NCBI GenBank assembly: GCA_900316795.1
Contig: ONEF01000007.1
Location: forward strand, 1 to 64,000
Direction: 5' to 3'
Source of the DNA: an uncultured Bacteroidales bacterium
GTDB lineage: Bacteria; Bacteroidota; Bacteroidia; Bacteroidales; UBA932
DNA: 64,000 nt
Shown here piece after piece: positions 46,205 to 55,598 of the stretch. A program made the translations under genes and the position numbers. The notes beneath the pieces were generated by a model that was not told the origin of the DNA, made no database searches, and saw only the letters and a list, made by a program, of their open reading frames with translations. Within the stretch, counting starts at the first letter, position 1. Each line of letters opens with the position of its first letter.

Positions 46205-47695
46205 TTACAAGTCTCTTCCCGGGTCCAGGTTCTTTGCATCGTCAAATGTCAGGATGGCGTTGCAGAGGGTTGCGGCAAGGTTGCTTCCTCCTTTCCTGCC
46301 CTTGACTATAATCTTTGGTATATCCTTGAACGGCAGGAGCATGTGCTTTGATTCCTGCACGTGGACAAAGCCCACTGGAGCGGCAACTATTCCGGCCGGA
46401 TGAGCCTTGCCCTGACGTATCAGGGAGCAAAGTTCCATAAGAGCAGTCGGGGCGTTGCCGAAAGCGAACAATGCATCCGGATGTTCCTCAACCGCCAGCC
46501 TGATTCCCGCCTGGGTACGAGTCACCCCTTCTTTCTCAGCGATCTGTGCAACCCTTGGATCCATCAGATAAGTCTTGGCCTCAATGCCAAGGCGGGCAAG
46601 AGCCCCCTTGCGAATTCCGGTGGCGGCCATGGTGACATCGGTAACGATGGTCTTCAGAGTGCCGTCTGCAACCTTTTGGTAAAGACGCTCCACAGCGTTT
46701 TCATCCGTGTAGAGGAGATGCTCCATCTCAAAGTCTGCCGTAGTATGTATGGCATGAAGCAGCGCCCACTTGTGTCCAAGCGGATAATCCTTGCACTTCA
46801 GTTCAGAGGATATGGTACGGAAGCTCTCGTGCATAATGTCCTGCCCTATTTTCCTTTCACTTCTGCAATTACACTCGTTTGAAGTCGCATTCCCGGAATA
46901 ATAGCCTCTTGGAGTTATCATCGCTGAGCCTTCAAGATATGTCTGCGAGTTGCCGATTATCAGCACGGTAAACATATCTACATCCTCAGGATTGAGGGCG
47001 GAAAGGGTTGTGGTCCATACCTTCTGGTCTTCACGCCCTGCCTGGCGTACACATCCTACCGGAGTCTGGGGGCTCCTGCCTTCTTCAAGGAAGATTTCCA
47101 CCAGACGGTAAAGCTGCCAGTATCTTCCGTGGCTTTTGGGGTTATATACGGCGGTTATGAAATCAGCCTGGGCTGCAGCACGAATCCTCTTTTCAATCAG
47201 CAGCCAAGGTGTCATAAGGTCAGACAGGGAAATGATGCAGAGGTCGTGACCGATTGGAGCGCCCAGCAAAGAAGCAGCCTTCTGGAAAGCGCTGATACCA
47301 GGAAGCGTCTCTATTTCAACATATTCTTCCTGACCTCTCTTGATTTCTTCCTTACCGGTACAGAGACTGTTGTCTTCCCGTATGCCAGCAAAGCTCTCTT
47401 GGCTCCGCATCTGGTAAAGCAGAGGAGCCATACCATAGATGCCTGAATCTCCGCTGGATATGACGCATACGGTTTTGCCCTGCCGGGCAAGTTCCATTGC
47501 CTGACGGGCACGGTCTTTCTCCTGCTTCATTCCCGTATCAAGGCATACGGCGCCTTCTTTGAGATATTTCTCTATGAAGCGGAAATAGTACTTGTAGCCT
47601 ACAACCGCATCTGCCTCAGAAACAGCTTTCATTACTGCAGGAGTAATATCCTGCCCAGATCCCGGGCCTATTCCTGCTACTATTATCTTTCCCAT
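46205..47695 (-). CDS. cbiHC: Precorrin-3B C17-methyltransferase (CbiH) fused to precorrin-8X methylmutase (CbiC)
   Basis: I use the start MGKIIVAGIGPGSG; an upstream Met is eight codons earlier. The N-terminal half is the ring-contracting methyltransferase CbiH (VVGYKYYF, SSGDSGIYGMA, ETLPGISAFQKAA, LGAPIGHDLC). The C-terminal half is CbiC (VTDVTMAATGIRKG, AFGNAPTALMEL, GIVAAPVGFVHVQESK). A GYYSGNAT linker with CNC follows the methyltransferase. The fusion joins two non-consecutive steps. Confidence 0.93.
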   Translation of the reverse strand: MGKIIVAGIGPGSGQDITPAVMKAVSEADAVVGYKYYFRFIEKYLKEGAVCLDTGMKQEKDRARQAMELARQGKTVCVISSGDSGIYGMAPLLYQMRSQESFAGIREDNSLCTGKEEIKRGQEEYVEIETLPGISAFQKAASLLGAPIGHDLCIISLSDLMTPWLLIEKRIRAAAQADFITAVYNPKSHGRYWQLYRLVEIFLEEGRSPQTPVGCVRQAGREDQKVWTTTLSALNPEDVDMFTVLIIGNSQTYLEGSAMITPRGYYSGNATSNECNCRSERKIGQDIMHESFRTISSELKCKDYPLGHKWALLHAIHTTADFEMEHLLYTDENAVERLYQKVADGTLKTIVTDVTMAATGIRKGALARLGIEAKTYLMDPRVAQIAEKEGVTRTQAGIRLAVEEHPDALFAFGNAPTALMELCSLIRQGKAHPAGIVAAPVGFVHVQESKHMLLPFKDIPKIIVKGRKGGSNLAATLCNAILTFDDAKNLDPGRDL

Positions 47696-47741
47696 AGCGT
47701 TGCAATTTACGCAAAACAATCAAAATAACCGCCATCGGCGT

Positions 47742-47785
47742 GCATTGTGTCCAGGTGGTGCCCAAATCGGGACACCTGGACTTAT
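47742..47785. repeat. Hairpin repeat, third member of the 59646 family
   Basis: GTCCAGGTG (47749-47757) pairs with CACCTGGAC (47773-47781). The loop contains AAATCGGGA, shared with the two copies at 59646-59739, as are the leading GTGCAT and the closing ACACCT. It lies between the cbiHC start and the receptor stop. Confidence 0.55.
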
Positions 47786-47790
47786 AGGTG

Positions 47791-49851
47791 TTAGTCAAAG
47801 AAGATCCGGAGCCCGGCGAGTATCATCCTTCCCGGATTGTAGAGAGCATATTTCCTCAGCGATGAATCAGGCCTCTTGTCCACCTTGTCAAAGATGTTGT
47901 CTATGCCGATGTAAGGCTCAAGGACAAACTTGTCTGATACCCTGAAAGTATGAGTGGTGTTGAGGTTCCAGACACCATAGCCCGGAGCGTTCTCATAGTT
48001 AGGATAATATGTCTTGCTCTGGAGTCTTGCGCTCAGACGCAAGTTGAGGGAATAAAGCCCCCAGGTGTGGTGGAAGTCAGAAGACAGTGTAAGTGTATTC
48101 CTCACTGAACGCTCAAGCAAGCTCCACTCGTCTCCGGTCTTGGTCTTGGCATAATTCCAGGAGTAGTTGACGCCGAGGTCTATATCTTTGGTAACAATGG
48201 CATTCACATTGACATTGAGACCCTGGACGCGGCCTTTGTCGCTGTTGGCGTATAGAGCGTACTGCTCAAGTTTGGCTGCCTGCTCCGGTGTCATCTCAGG
48301 GAAGAGAGCCATCAGTTCGGCCCTCTTGGCATCGTCAACCTTGATGTTTTTCTTGATTATCATGTCATTGACATAGTTCAGGAAACCGGTTGCGGAGATT
48401 GTCAGGAAGCCGGTGTGGAACTCTGCGTTTGCACTCAGGTAGTCAGAAGTTTCAGGATTGAGGTCTTTTGAACCTATGGAAATCTGAGCCTTTCCGCGGT
48501 TTACGCTGAAGTAGTTGTAGTTGAGCTCGTCCAGCCCAGGAGTCCTGAATCCACGGCTGTAGGTCAGACGGAAGTTGAAATTCTCAGGAGAGAACATCAA
48601 GGCAACCTTTGGAGAAAAGTTGCTGCCGAAATCTTCGTGGGAAGTGAGCCTTGCTCCGGCGGTGAAGCTTATGCCTTTTACGATCTGCATCTCGTGCTGG
48701 ATATAAGCAGCAAAAGTATTGGCGCCGTTGTCTATGTTTCCGCTGCTCGACTCAAGAGCGTCTCTCCTAAGATCAAGCCCGGCAATGGAAGTGGAACCCG
48801 GCATGAAGTGCATGATAGCCTGAATGTTGCCGGAATAAGCCTCCTGTTTCTTGGAACGGGTGTAATCCCCTTTCTCATAGTTTTTCCCATCTACCTGATA
48901 TTCTCTGCCGTAGCTGTAGCGGTCCGCATCCAGATTCATCTGGATTGAGTAGTTGCGGTTTATCTTGTAGATTCCGCCGAGTGAGAACTTTGTTCCGCGA
49001 TACCTCATCTCGTAGTCCGTTCCGCCTTTTACATCCTCCCTTGTGCGGGGACGGGATGTTATCTTGTCGTAATAGTCGAATCCGGCGTTGAAAGCCAGAC
49101 TTTCAGAAGGCTTGAAAGAAAGCCTCTCGCCGAAGTTGTTGGCCCTGAAACCGGAAAACAGAGGAGCGATTGTCTCTGTGAGCTCTATCTCGTCTCCTTT
49201 CTTTGTTTCCTCATATTTGCTGTTGGAGTAGCTGTCCGCCCTGTTGTGGGAGTAAGTGGTTGATGATGAAACCATCCCTATACCTGCGTTCAGGTTTACA
49301 GACTGGGAGAAACGTCCTTTGCCGCTGACAGAAGTATGGGACGAAGCCTTAACTCCGTCGGTGAAAGACTGGTCTGTGATGATGTTGATTACACCGCCTA
49401 TAGCATCGCTGCCGTAGAGAGAGGAGGCGGCTCCGTCAAGGACTTCAATCCTGCGGACTCTGGAAAGGTCAATCTTCTCCAGATCCACGTTTCCGGCCAT
49501 ATCGCCGATGACTCTCCTTCCGTTTACAAGTATCAGGGCGTATTTGTTTCCAAGACCGTTAAGACGGAGGAAGTTGCCCATGGAAGAAGGGGTGGTCTGG
49601 ATCTGGGGAAGCATCCTCATCAGAGCGTCCTGGAGGTTGCCAAGGCCCTGCTCACGGATTTCCATTGCCGGTATCACCCTGACCGGAGATGCCGTATTCT
49701 TCAGCCTCTGGTGGTGGCCGGAACCTGTAACCACTATAGGATTGAGTTTGTTTGCCTTTGATGTATCAGAGGCCGTATGTATCTGGCCGGAAACTTTTGA
49801 AAATGAAAAAAATGATATGACTATCAAAAACAAATGCGCCTTGAATCTCAT
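47791..49851 (-). CDS. TonB-dependent receptor, predicted corrinoid uptake (BtuB-like)
   Basis: The 686-residue receptor has a signal peptide, TonB box-like LNPIVVTGSG, a plug with LRLNGLGNKYALILVNGRRV and SSLYGSDAIGGVINIIT, and a barrel ending in a terminal Phe (GLRIFFD). It is the third gene of the riboswitch-led operon, after another receptor and CbiK. Two receptors in one B12 operon may handle different corrinoids or cobalt complexes. Confidence 0.92.
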   Translation of the reverse strand: MRFKAHLFLIVISFFSFSKVSGQIHTASDTSKANKLNPIVVTGSGHHQRLKNTASPVRVIPAMEIREQGLGNLQDALMRMLPQIQTTPSSMGNFLRLNGLGNKYALILVNGRRVIGDMAGNVDLEKIDLSRVRRIEVLDGAASSLYGSDAIGGVINIITDQSFTDGVKASSHTSVSGKGRFSQSVNLNAGIGMVSSSTTYSHNRADSYSNSKYEETKKGDEIELTETIAPLFSGFRANNFGERLSFKPSESLAFNAGFDYYDKITSRPRTREDVKGGTDYEMRYRGTKFSLGGIYKINRNYSIQMNLDADRYSYGREYQVDGKNYEKGDYTRSKKQEAYSGNIQAIMHFMPGSTSIAGLDLRRDALESSSGNIDNGANTFAAYIQHEMQIVKGISFTAGARLTSHEDFGSNFSPKVALMFSPENFNFRLTYSRGFRTPGLDELNYNYFSVNRGKAQISIGSKDLNPETSDYLSANAEFHTGFLTISATGFLNYVNDMIIKKNIKVDDAKRAELMALFPEMTPEQAAKLEQYALYANSDKGRVQGLNVNVNAIVTKDIDLGVNYSWNYAKTKTGDEWSLLERSVRNTLTLSSDFHHTWGLYSLNLRLSARLQSKTYYPNYENAPGYGVWNLNTTHTFRVSDKFVLEPYIGIDNIFDKVDKRPDSSLRKYALYNPGRMILAGLRIFFD

Positions 49852-49907
49852 AAAAAATGAATTAAGTGAAAAGTTCTGTTAATTTATGCGTCAGCAATTA
49901 ATACTAA

Positions 49908-49949
49908 AACAAAAAATCTGTTCTGAATTATTAAACCCAGAACAGATTT
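49908..49949 (-). terminator. Hairpin after cbiK (minus strand)
   Basis: AAATCTGTTCTG and CAGAACAGATTT form a 12-base stem at 49914-49949, followed on the minus strand by a T-run. Placed between cbiK and the second receptor, it could attenuate expression of the downstream B12 genes and lower their level relative to receptor 1 and CbiK. Confidence 0.8.
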
Positions 49950-49968
49950 CGGGGACAAATATAGAATA

Positions 49969-51039
49969 TTATTCCGGATTCTTTGAATGATAATAATCCA
50001 GAGGCTCGCCGTTGATGGCGGCAGTAGTGTGGTTCATCCAGATCTGGCGTACTGAAGGGAGTTCAAGAAGACCCTTTACGATCTGGGTGCCGTCATTGCA
50101 GGTGTAACCCTGAGCTGCAAAGTAGCACTTCCAGCTTGTATCCTCAACTTCCCCTTCCTCATTAGGTGCGCCGTTCTCGTCGTCATCACCGGCCATATCG
50201 TTGTGGGCATGGTCACCGGCAATAGACATCAGAGGGTGGCAATAAACTGTACCTGAGGTAATTCCGTTTGCCTGCATACGAGCAAGAACGTTGGTCTTGA
50301 AGTTTGCCATCATGTCAACGGTTCCTACATAGTAGTTCTTGCTGTAGGTCTGGAGAGCTTCCTCGAGCTGGGTGTAACGGATGTTTGCCTTGTAGGTATC
50401 GTATGAGTCAGGGTTTCCGTGGCCCATGAAAGCCACAACATTGCTGGCTGCACGGTCCTTGTAGAGATCGTTGAGTGTCTTGGCTACTGCATTGACATCA
50501 GCATCAGCATCCTGGAGAAGCGGAACTCCGAGTTTCAGAGTAACTTTGGAAAGGTAGCTGTCGTCAAGGTCTCCGTTAGAATTGTTTGCAAAGTCTTTGA
50601 TGTAGTTGATTACTCTGGTGTACTCCTCGCCAGGGATTACCTGGAGGCTCTGGATTACAATCTCAGAATACTTTACGCCATCCTGTGCAAAAGCCGTGAG
50701 CCAGAAAGGAGGAGCGTAGAAGTTTCTTGGAGCCACATTCTCTCCTGCAGCAGCACGGTTGATGCAGATTGCACTTGAGAATGAAAGGAACACGTCATAA
50801 CTTGGGAAAGCGCTCTTGTAAGCTGCTACTGTAGCGTCAAAAGCGTCATAAGCCTGCTGCCAGGTGCTTCCGAAAGCAACCAGGAGGATAGCCTTGTCGT
50901 GCTTTTTCTGAGCCTTTACGGTATTGTTTACAGCCTTTTGATATTCGCTGTAGTTAGACTTCTCGCTGTCTTTTGAGCAGGAAGTCAGGCCGAGCAGCAT
51001 AGCTGCGGCGGCAATTAAAAGAAACTTAGTTTTCATCAT
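49969..51039 (-). CDS. cbiK: CbiK-type cobaltochelatase predicted to be a lipoprotein
   Basis: The 356-residue protein opens MMKTKFLLIAAAAMLLGLTSC, a lipoprotein signal with Cys21. The rest is CbiK: ILLVAFGSTW, VAFMGHGNPD (His ligand), YVGTVDMMANF where the usual metal-binding Glu appears as Asp, and VYCHPLMSIAGDHAHNDM with the second His. An acidic insert (GDDDENG and EEGEVED) follows it. Periplasmic CbiK forms exist in Desulfovibrio. A lipid-anchored chelatase between two TonB receptors suggests metal handling at the envelope, not ring insertion in the cytoplasm. That is inference. Confidence 0.9.
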   Translation of the reverse strand: MMKTKFLLIAAAAMLLGLTSCSKDSEKSNYSEYQKAVNNTVKAQKKHDKAILLVAFGSTWQQAYDAFDATVAAYKSAFPSYDVFLSFSSAICINRAAAGENVAPRNFYAPPFWLTAFAQDGVKYSEIVIQSLQVIPGEEYTRVINYIKDFANNSNGDLDDSYLSKVTLKLGVPLLQDADADVNAVAKTLNDLYKDRAASNVVAFMGHGNPDSYDTYKANIRYTQLEEALQTYSKNYYVGTVDMMANFKTNVLARMQANGITSGTVYCHPLMSIAGDHAHNDMAGDDDENGAPNEEGEVEDTSWKCYFAAQGYTCNDGTQIVKGLLELPSVRQIWMNHTTAAINGEPLDYYHSKNPE

Positions 51040-53161
51040 CTCTTTGATTTAAATTCGTTTTTATCTTGTTGATAGTTTTTCTTCCGTTTGTGAATCTGAC
51101 CAGAATCCCGGCATAGAAAGTCCTGCCGGCAGAGGTGGTCCCAAGATGAAGACCATGAGGCGTACGGTCCACATAGTTGAATATGTTGTCTATCCCGGCC
51201 TGGATGCTGAACGTCAGGTTACGGCTGCCTCTTATATCGTGAGTTGTTGCAAACCTCCAAAGCTGATAGCCTTTGCCGTCTCCGTTAGTCTGGTAATAAC
51301 GCTTGGATGACATCCTGCCGTAGAGTCCCAGCCCCAGCTGGTATGCAGACGAGAAACTGTGGTTCCAGAGCAGCGAGAAACTTCCTTTGTGGTGAGCCAT
51401 GCCGTCAATCTTCACTCTTCTGATGGTTTCATGGTCGGTGTCATACTGGTCTGCTTTGGTATCCAGATAACTGTAGCCGGCGTTAAGCAGGAAGTCCCCT
51501 ATCTTCCATCGCAGAGAAAAATCCCCTCCGTATGTCTTGGCTTTGTCCATATTCTGGTACTTGCGGGTTTTAACAGGGTCATATCTGGCAATCAACTCGT
51601 CAGGAGCCTCGTAATTGGGAATAGTCACAAGTGTTATCATGTTGTCCAGCTTGTTGAAATAGCCTCCGACTGTCAGCACCAGACCTTTGACAGAGTATTC
51701 CAAGCTGGCTGAGAAATAGTTGCTGCTCTGGGCTTTAAGATCTTTGTTTCCAAGATACAGATATGTGCCGCTCATCTGCCTCACATACATATAATGGAGT
51801 TCCTTTGGAGTCGGAGTCTTGAACCCCTGGCTCCAACCGCCCCTAAGACGCAGATCCGGAGTAACGGACCACATCACGGATACTTTCGGGGTGGCCTTGA
51901 ACCCGAACTGATGATTCCGGTTGAGCCTCAGACCAGCGGTTATATTGAAATTCCTGTGCGGGTTGAATTCGTCCTGGACATAAACCGCTGCAGTCCAGTC
52001 GTCAGCCTTGCCGCCTTCCACCCTGGTCGGCGCCTTCAGATAATCATAGCGGAACTCGGCTCCCCCGCTTAACCTGTTTTGGAATGGCAGAGTAAAGACC
52101 CCTTTGGCAGAGAGGAGGGTTCGTTGCTGGTCGCTCTGGAGAGCCTCCTGTCCCGCTAGATATGGATAATATGGATAATATATGGTACCGGCGCTCTTGT
52201 CGTAATCCTCCACCAGGGTTTCTGAAGTGAAGTGATAGTAATAAGCGTGGCGGTTCCAGTCTGCATCAAAAGTTATGTAATCCTTGTTCCCTAAATTCCA
52301 CTTGCCTCCAACTGAAGCACCGGCGTTCTGGTATGCAAGGTCGTATGTATTAACGTCATAATGAGGATATTTTCCTGAAAGTCTATAGATCCTCTTGCCG
52401 TAGATGCTGCCTTCCGCATAATATTCACCGGCCTTTCCCGCATCGTATGTGAGTCTTTCCGCTGCCTGCCAGGAAGTGAAGCGGTTGCGAGTCTTGTTCT
52501 TGGAGTCCAGCACCGGATCTTCCAAAGGAGATGTATGCTCTACTGAGGTGTTGCGCCATCCGTCCGTGTGCTGGAGCTGGAAATTGGTGTAGCTGTTCCA
52601 CCTTCCGCTGCGGAGGCCGAAGCCGTTGTGCTGGCGGAGGTCTCCATAGCTCCCCACTCGGGTGGAATTTTCCAGAAGAAGCCCCTCGTCATGCTTCTTG
52701 GTAATGATATTGATAACTCCGGCTACGGCATCACTGCCATACAGTGCGGACGCGGCTCCTTTGACAATTTCTATCTTGTCTATGTTCTGGGGATCTATCA
52801 GCTGGAGATCATTGTCTCCGCCAACATCTCCGTTAAGCCGTTTCCCGTCAACCAGTATCAATATGTAGGAATTGCCCAAGCCGCCCATTGTAATATGGCT
52901 GCCCATGTCATCCTCGTTGAAGTCAAAGGAAGTGGCAAGGCCGGAAAGAATCTCCTGAAGGCTCCTTCCGCCAAAGTTCTTGAGCTGTTTTCCGGTTATA
53001 ACTTCGGTCTGCACCGGAGCGTCCTTCAAAAGATGGAGCGTACCGGTACCTGTAACCACAAGTTCCTGAAGATCAAATTTCTTCAAGGTATCCTGGGCCA
53101 TCACTCCCTGGCAAACGCACAAAGCCAGGGCCAAAAGACCTGACATCAAAATCCTGTTCAT
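51026..53161 (-). CDS. TonB-dependent receptor, first gene of the cobalamin-riboswitch operon
   Basis: The start MNRILMSGLLALALCVCQG gives a signal peptide; the frame is open upstream into the riboswitch, so the longer start is rejected. The mature protein has FDLQELVVTGTG, a plug with ITMGGLGNSYILILVDGKRL and SALYGSDAVAGVINIIT, and a barrel ending near VRFTNG with a basic tail. Its end overlaps cbiK by 14 bases. The riboswitch marks it as a corrinoid or cobalt receptor. Confidence 0.92.
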   Translation of the reverse strand: MNRILMSGLLALALCVCQGVMAQDTLKKFDLQELVVTGTGTLHLLKDAPVQTEVITGKQLKNFGGRSLQEILSGLATSFDFNEDDMGSHITMGGLGNSYILILVDGKRLNGDVGGDNDLQLIDPQNIDKIEIVKGAASALYGSDAVAGVINIITKKHDEGLLLENSTRVGSYGDLRQHNGFGLRSGRWNSYTNFQLQHTDGWRNTSVEHTSPLEDPVLDSKNKTRNRFTSWQAAERLTYDAGKAGEYYAEGSIYGKRIYRLSGKYPHYDVNTYDLAYQNAGASVGGKWNLGNKDYITFDADWNRHAYYYHFTSETLVEDYDKSAGTIYYPYYPYLAGQEALQSDQQRTLLSAKGVFTLPFQNRLSGGAEFRYDYLKAPTRVEGGKADDWTAAVYVQDEFNPHRNFNITAGLRLNRNHQFGFKATPKVSVMWSVTPDLRLRGGWSQGFKTPTPKELHYMYVRQMSGTYLYLGNKDLKAQSSNYFSASLEYSVKGLVLTVGGYFNKLDNMITLVTIPNYEAPDELIARYDPVKTRKYQNMDKAKTYGGDFSLRWKIGDFLLNAGYSYLDTKADQYDTDHETIRRVKIDGMAHHKGSFSLLWNHSFSSAYQLGLGLYGRMSSKRYYQTNGDGKGYQLWRFATTHDIRGSRNLTFSIQAGIDNIFNYVDRTPHGLHLGTTSAGRTFYAGILVRFTNGRKTINKIKTNLNQRDDEN

Positions 53162-53214
53162 CGCGCTAATAAAATCTGATCGCCGAGGCTCTTCTTCCTG
53201 AGAGACGGCCACTC

Positions 53215-53388
53215 GAAACGAGGCAGGCAGGTCTTCTGACTTTTCCCATCCGTCACACCTTCCCGGAAAACTCCAGTGGCATATCCGCAACGGACACAAA
53301 GGGGGAAATACAGCTGCAGGTACAGTTCCGGCCTTTCACCGGATTCCCTTTCACCAGAGAGAAAATCCCTCCGGTTACCTGAATCGGG
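53215..53388 (-). promoter_or_regulatory. Cobalamin riboswitch
   Basis: On the minus strand the order is AATCCGGTGAAAGGCCGGAA, CTGTACCTGCAGCTGTA, GCCACTGG, GGGAAGGTGTGACGGATG and CAGAAGACCTGCCTGCC. These are the core of the adenosylcobalamin aptamer and the B12 box. It controls the minus-strand receptor, cbiK and cbi operon. Confidence 0.97.
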
Positions 53389-53390
53389 GG

Positions 53391-53423
53391 CAAATGTAAG
53401 AAATTATTTCCTTAACAAGCAAA
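53391..53423 (-). promoter_or_regulatory. Promoter of the riboswitch-led B12 operon
   Basis: On the minus strand TTTG (53420-53423), a 21-base spacer and TACATTTG (53391-53398) fit the Bacteroidetes consensus. The expected start lies at the first bases of the riboswitch. Confidence 0.85.
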
Positions 53424-53454
53424 TAAAATATAACAAAACTGTTACAAACGGATA

Positions 53455-53484
53455 ATTGCAAAAAAATGTTTAACTTTAACTTTG
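53455..53484 (+). promoter_or_regulatory. Probable promoter of the divergent plus-strand B12 operon
   Basis: ATTG at 53455-53458 and TAACTTTG at 53477-53484 with an 18-base spacer. The match is slightly weaker than on the other strand. No riboswitch follows on this strand. Confidence 0.5.
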
Positions 53485-53533
53485 GAAGTGTGTTATACAA
53501 CTTATTACAATTCACAACATAATTACAATAAGA

Positions 53534-54262
53534 ATGAAAACAATGGGAAGAAAGATCTCAACGGCTATAGCCTTGTTGATATTCACAGCAGCCTGGATTC
53601 CAAACGTTGCCAAAGCTCAGGTCAAACTCAGTGACGATGACTACTATGTCATCGACAACCAGAACCGTCCGGTACCTGTCGTGATAGACAGCACGGCACT
53701 TTACCTGAGGGGGAAGCACTATTTCGGATTCAGGGGAGGATATACTTCTTACAAGACACTCAGCGACAATCCAAGACTTAATGCCTCAATAAGCAAGGCA
53801 GGCATATCCTTAGGTGCCGTGTTCGGACAATTGCTGTACAGAAAGACGCCCATATACCTGGAAACAGGACTTATGTTCATCCAGAAAGGAGGCAAGGCAA
53901 AAGACAAGGGATACATAAACTATCGTGAAAACTATCTGGAGGTTCCTGCGGTCTTCAAGTACATGATAAATGTCTCACCTTCCAGAAAATTCAACATACA
54001 GCCTCTGGCTGGAGCGTATATGGACTTCAGAGTAAGCGGGTCGGAGAAAAATGTACGCAGTACAGGTCCTCTGGACACAGACTACGAAAAGTTAGACATT
54101 CTAAAGAATCTGGACTTCGGAGTCAGGGCAGGATGTGGTGTGAACTATGGCAACATCTATGCAGAGTTCGCCTTCACCAGGAGTTTCTTCAGCGTCTCAT
54201 CAGCTTTAATTGAGAATATCTACAATCAGGGATTTAACATTACGTTAGGTATAAACTTCTGA
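53534..54262 (+). CDS. Outer-membrane beta-barrel protein (PorT-like)
   Basis: The 242-residue protein has a signal peptide (about residues 1-29, ending KAQV). Amphipathic strands follow (YFGFRGGYTSYKTL, YLETGLMFIQKGGKA) and a terminal FNITLGINF. It belongs to the small PorT/OMP_b-brl_2 barrel group of Bacteroidetes. It leads the cbiA operon with an 11-base gap, so it may assist corrinoid passage, but no direct sign of ligand is visible. Confidence 0.8.
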   Translation: MKTMGRKISTAIALLIFTAAWIPNVAKAQVKLSDDDYYVIDNQNRPVPVVIDSTALYLRGKHYFGFRGGYTSYKTLSDNPRLNASISKAGISLGAVFGQLLYRKTPIYLETGLMFIQKGGKAKDKGYINYRENYLEVPAVFKYMINVSPSRKFNIQPLAGAYMDFRVSGSEKNVRSTGPLDTDYEKLDILKNLDFGVRAGCGVNYGNIYAEFAFTRSFFSVSSALIENIYNQGFNITLGINF

Positions 54263-54273
54263 TATTTAGGAAT

Positions 54274-55566
54274 ATGAAGAAACAATCAAGATTCCTGCTC
54301 GCAGCTCCCTCTTCCGGTTCCGGAAAGACTACCGTCAGCGTAGGGCTGATGGACTGCCTTGTGCGCAAAGGACTCAGAGTACAACCGTTCAAATGCGGAC
54401 CTGACTATATAGATACAAAATTCCATGAGAGAGTGTGCCACAGGGCGTCGGTGAACCTGGACTCCTTCATGGCATCCGAAAGCCACTTGAAAGAGCTGCT
54501 TGAAAATCACGCCAATGGAGCAGACGTTTGCGTAGCTGAAGGAATGATGGGACTTTTTGACGGCTATCAGAAGTCAAGAGGCTCTGCTGCGGAGATTGCC
54601 GCAATCCTCGGCCTTCCTGTAATTCTCGTAGTTGACGCCAAGAGCGCAGCTTATTCAATTGCTCCCCTGCTGAAGGGTTTCATGGAATTTTCCGCCAATG
54701 TAAGAATCTGCGGGGTGATATTCAACAAGGTAGGTTCCGAAAGGCACCGCAAGATGCTTGAAGACGTGTGCCATGATGTTGGAATAGAGCCGCTTGGCTT
54801 TGTACCTAAAGTAAAAGAAGCGGAAAACCCCTCCAGGTACCTTGGGCTGGATTTCTCAAACATGGGGGCTCAGACTGCCGCATCATCACTAATTGGAGAC
54901 AACGTGGACATAGACCGTCTTCTGAGCATCACAGCTTCTGACACATACAGCAACATCAAGAGAGCCGCCATTGGAAATCCCAGGAATCAAAAGATACTGG
55001 TTGCCAGAAATGAAGAGTCATTCTCATTCATCTATGCAGAGCATCTGGACGAGTGGAAGAAGAACTGTGAAGTGGTATTCTTCAATCCGGAAGAGCTCTT
55101 CACGATTCCGCCTGATACAGACCTGCTGTATCTTCCTGGCGGATACCCGGAAAAGCATCTTGAGGCTTTGGCAAGACAGAAAGAGACAATGGAATCCATC
55201 AAAAGATTCGCCGAGGGCGGAGGAAAGATCCTTGCCGAATGCGGTGGCATGATGTATCTTTGCCGCAGCATACTCAGCGATGAGGGGGAGTTTCCTATGT
55301 GCGGGATTCTGCCCTACGGCATAACCGCCAGGACACAAGACCGGAAAATGACACTTGGATACAGGCAGTTCAACTACAACGGTCTGGATTTCAAAGGGCA
55401 CGAGTTTCACTACACCAGGTTCACGGATCCTCAGCCGGAGAGTATCGTCCAGATATTCGACGCAAGGGGAGAGAAGACCTCCACCCCTGTCATCAGAATA
55501 GGCAACACAATAGCAAGCTACACCCACCTGTACTGGGGAGACAAGGATATCCTCAATATATTCTGA
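54274..55566 (+). CDS. cbiA: Cobyrinic acid a,c-diamide synthase
   Basis: The 430-residue enzyme has an N-terminal P-loop (APSSGSGKTTVSVGLM), EGMMGLFDG, and a C-terminal glutamine amidotransferase domain with the nucleophile in LAECGGMMYL. It amidates the a and c side chains of the corrin ring with glutamine and ATP. Start and length are normal for CbiA. Confidence 0.96.
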   Translation: MKKQSRFLLAAPSSGSGKTTVSVGLMDCLVRKGLRVQPFKCGPDYIDTKFHERVCHRASVNLDSFMASESHLKELLENHANGADVCVAEGMMGLFDGYQKSRGSAAEIAAILGLPVILVVDAKSAAYSIAPLLKGFMEFSANVRICGVIFNKVGSERHRKMLEDVCHDVGIEPLGFVPKVKEAENPSRYLGLDFSNMGAQTAASSLIGDNVDIDRLLSITASDTYSNIKRAAIGNPRNQKILVARNEESFSFIYAEHLDEWKKNCEVVFFNPEELFTIPPDTDLLYLPGGYPEKHLEALARQKETMESIKRFAEGGGKILAECGGMMYLCRSILSDEGEFPMCGILPYGITARTQDRKMTLGYRQFNYNGLDFKGHEFHYTRFTDPQPESIVQIFDARGEKTSTPVIRIGNTIASYTHLYWGDKDILNIF

Positions 55567-55598
55567 CAATCAAGCACATAAAACTGAAACTCAATATA

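Noticed and set aside
51026-53299. Upstream start for the first corrinoid receptor
   Set aside because: The extension is translated riboswitch sequence and would bury the signal peptide that begins at the Met at 53161.
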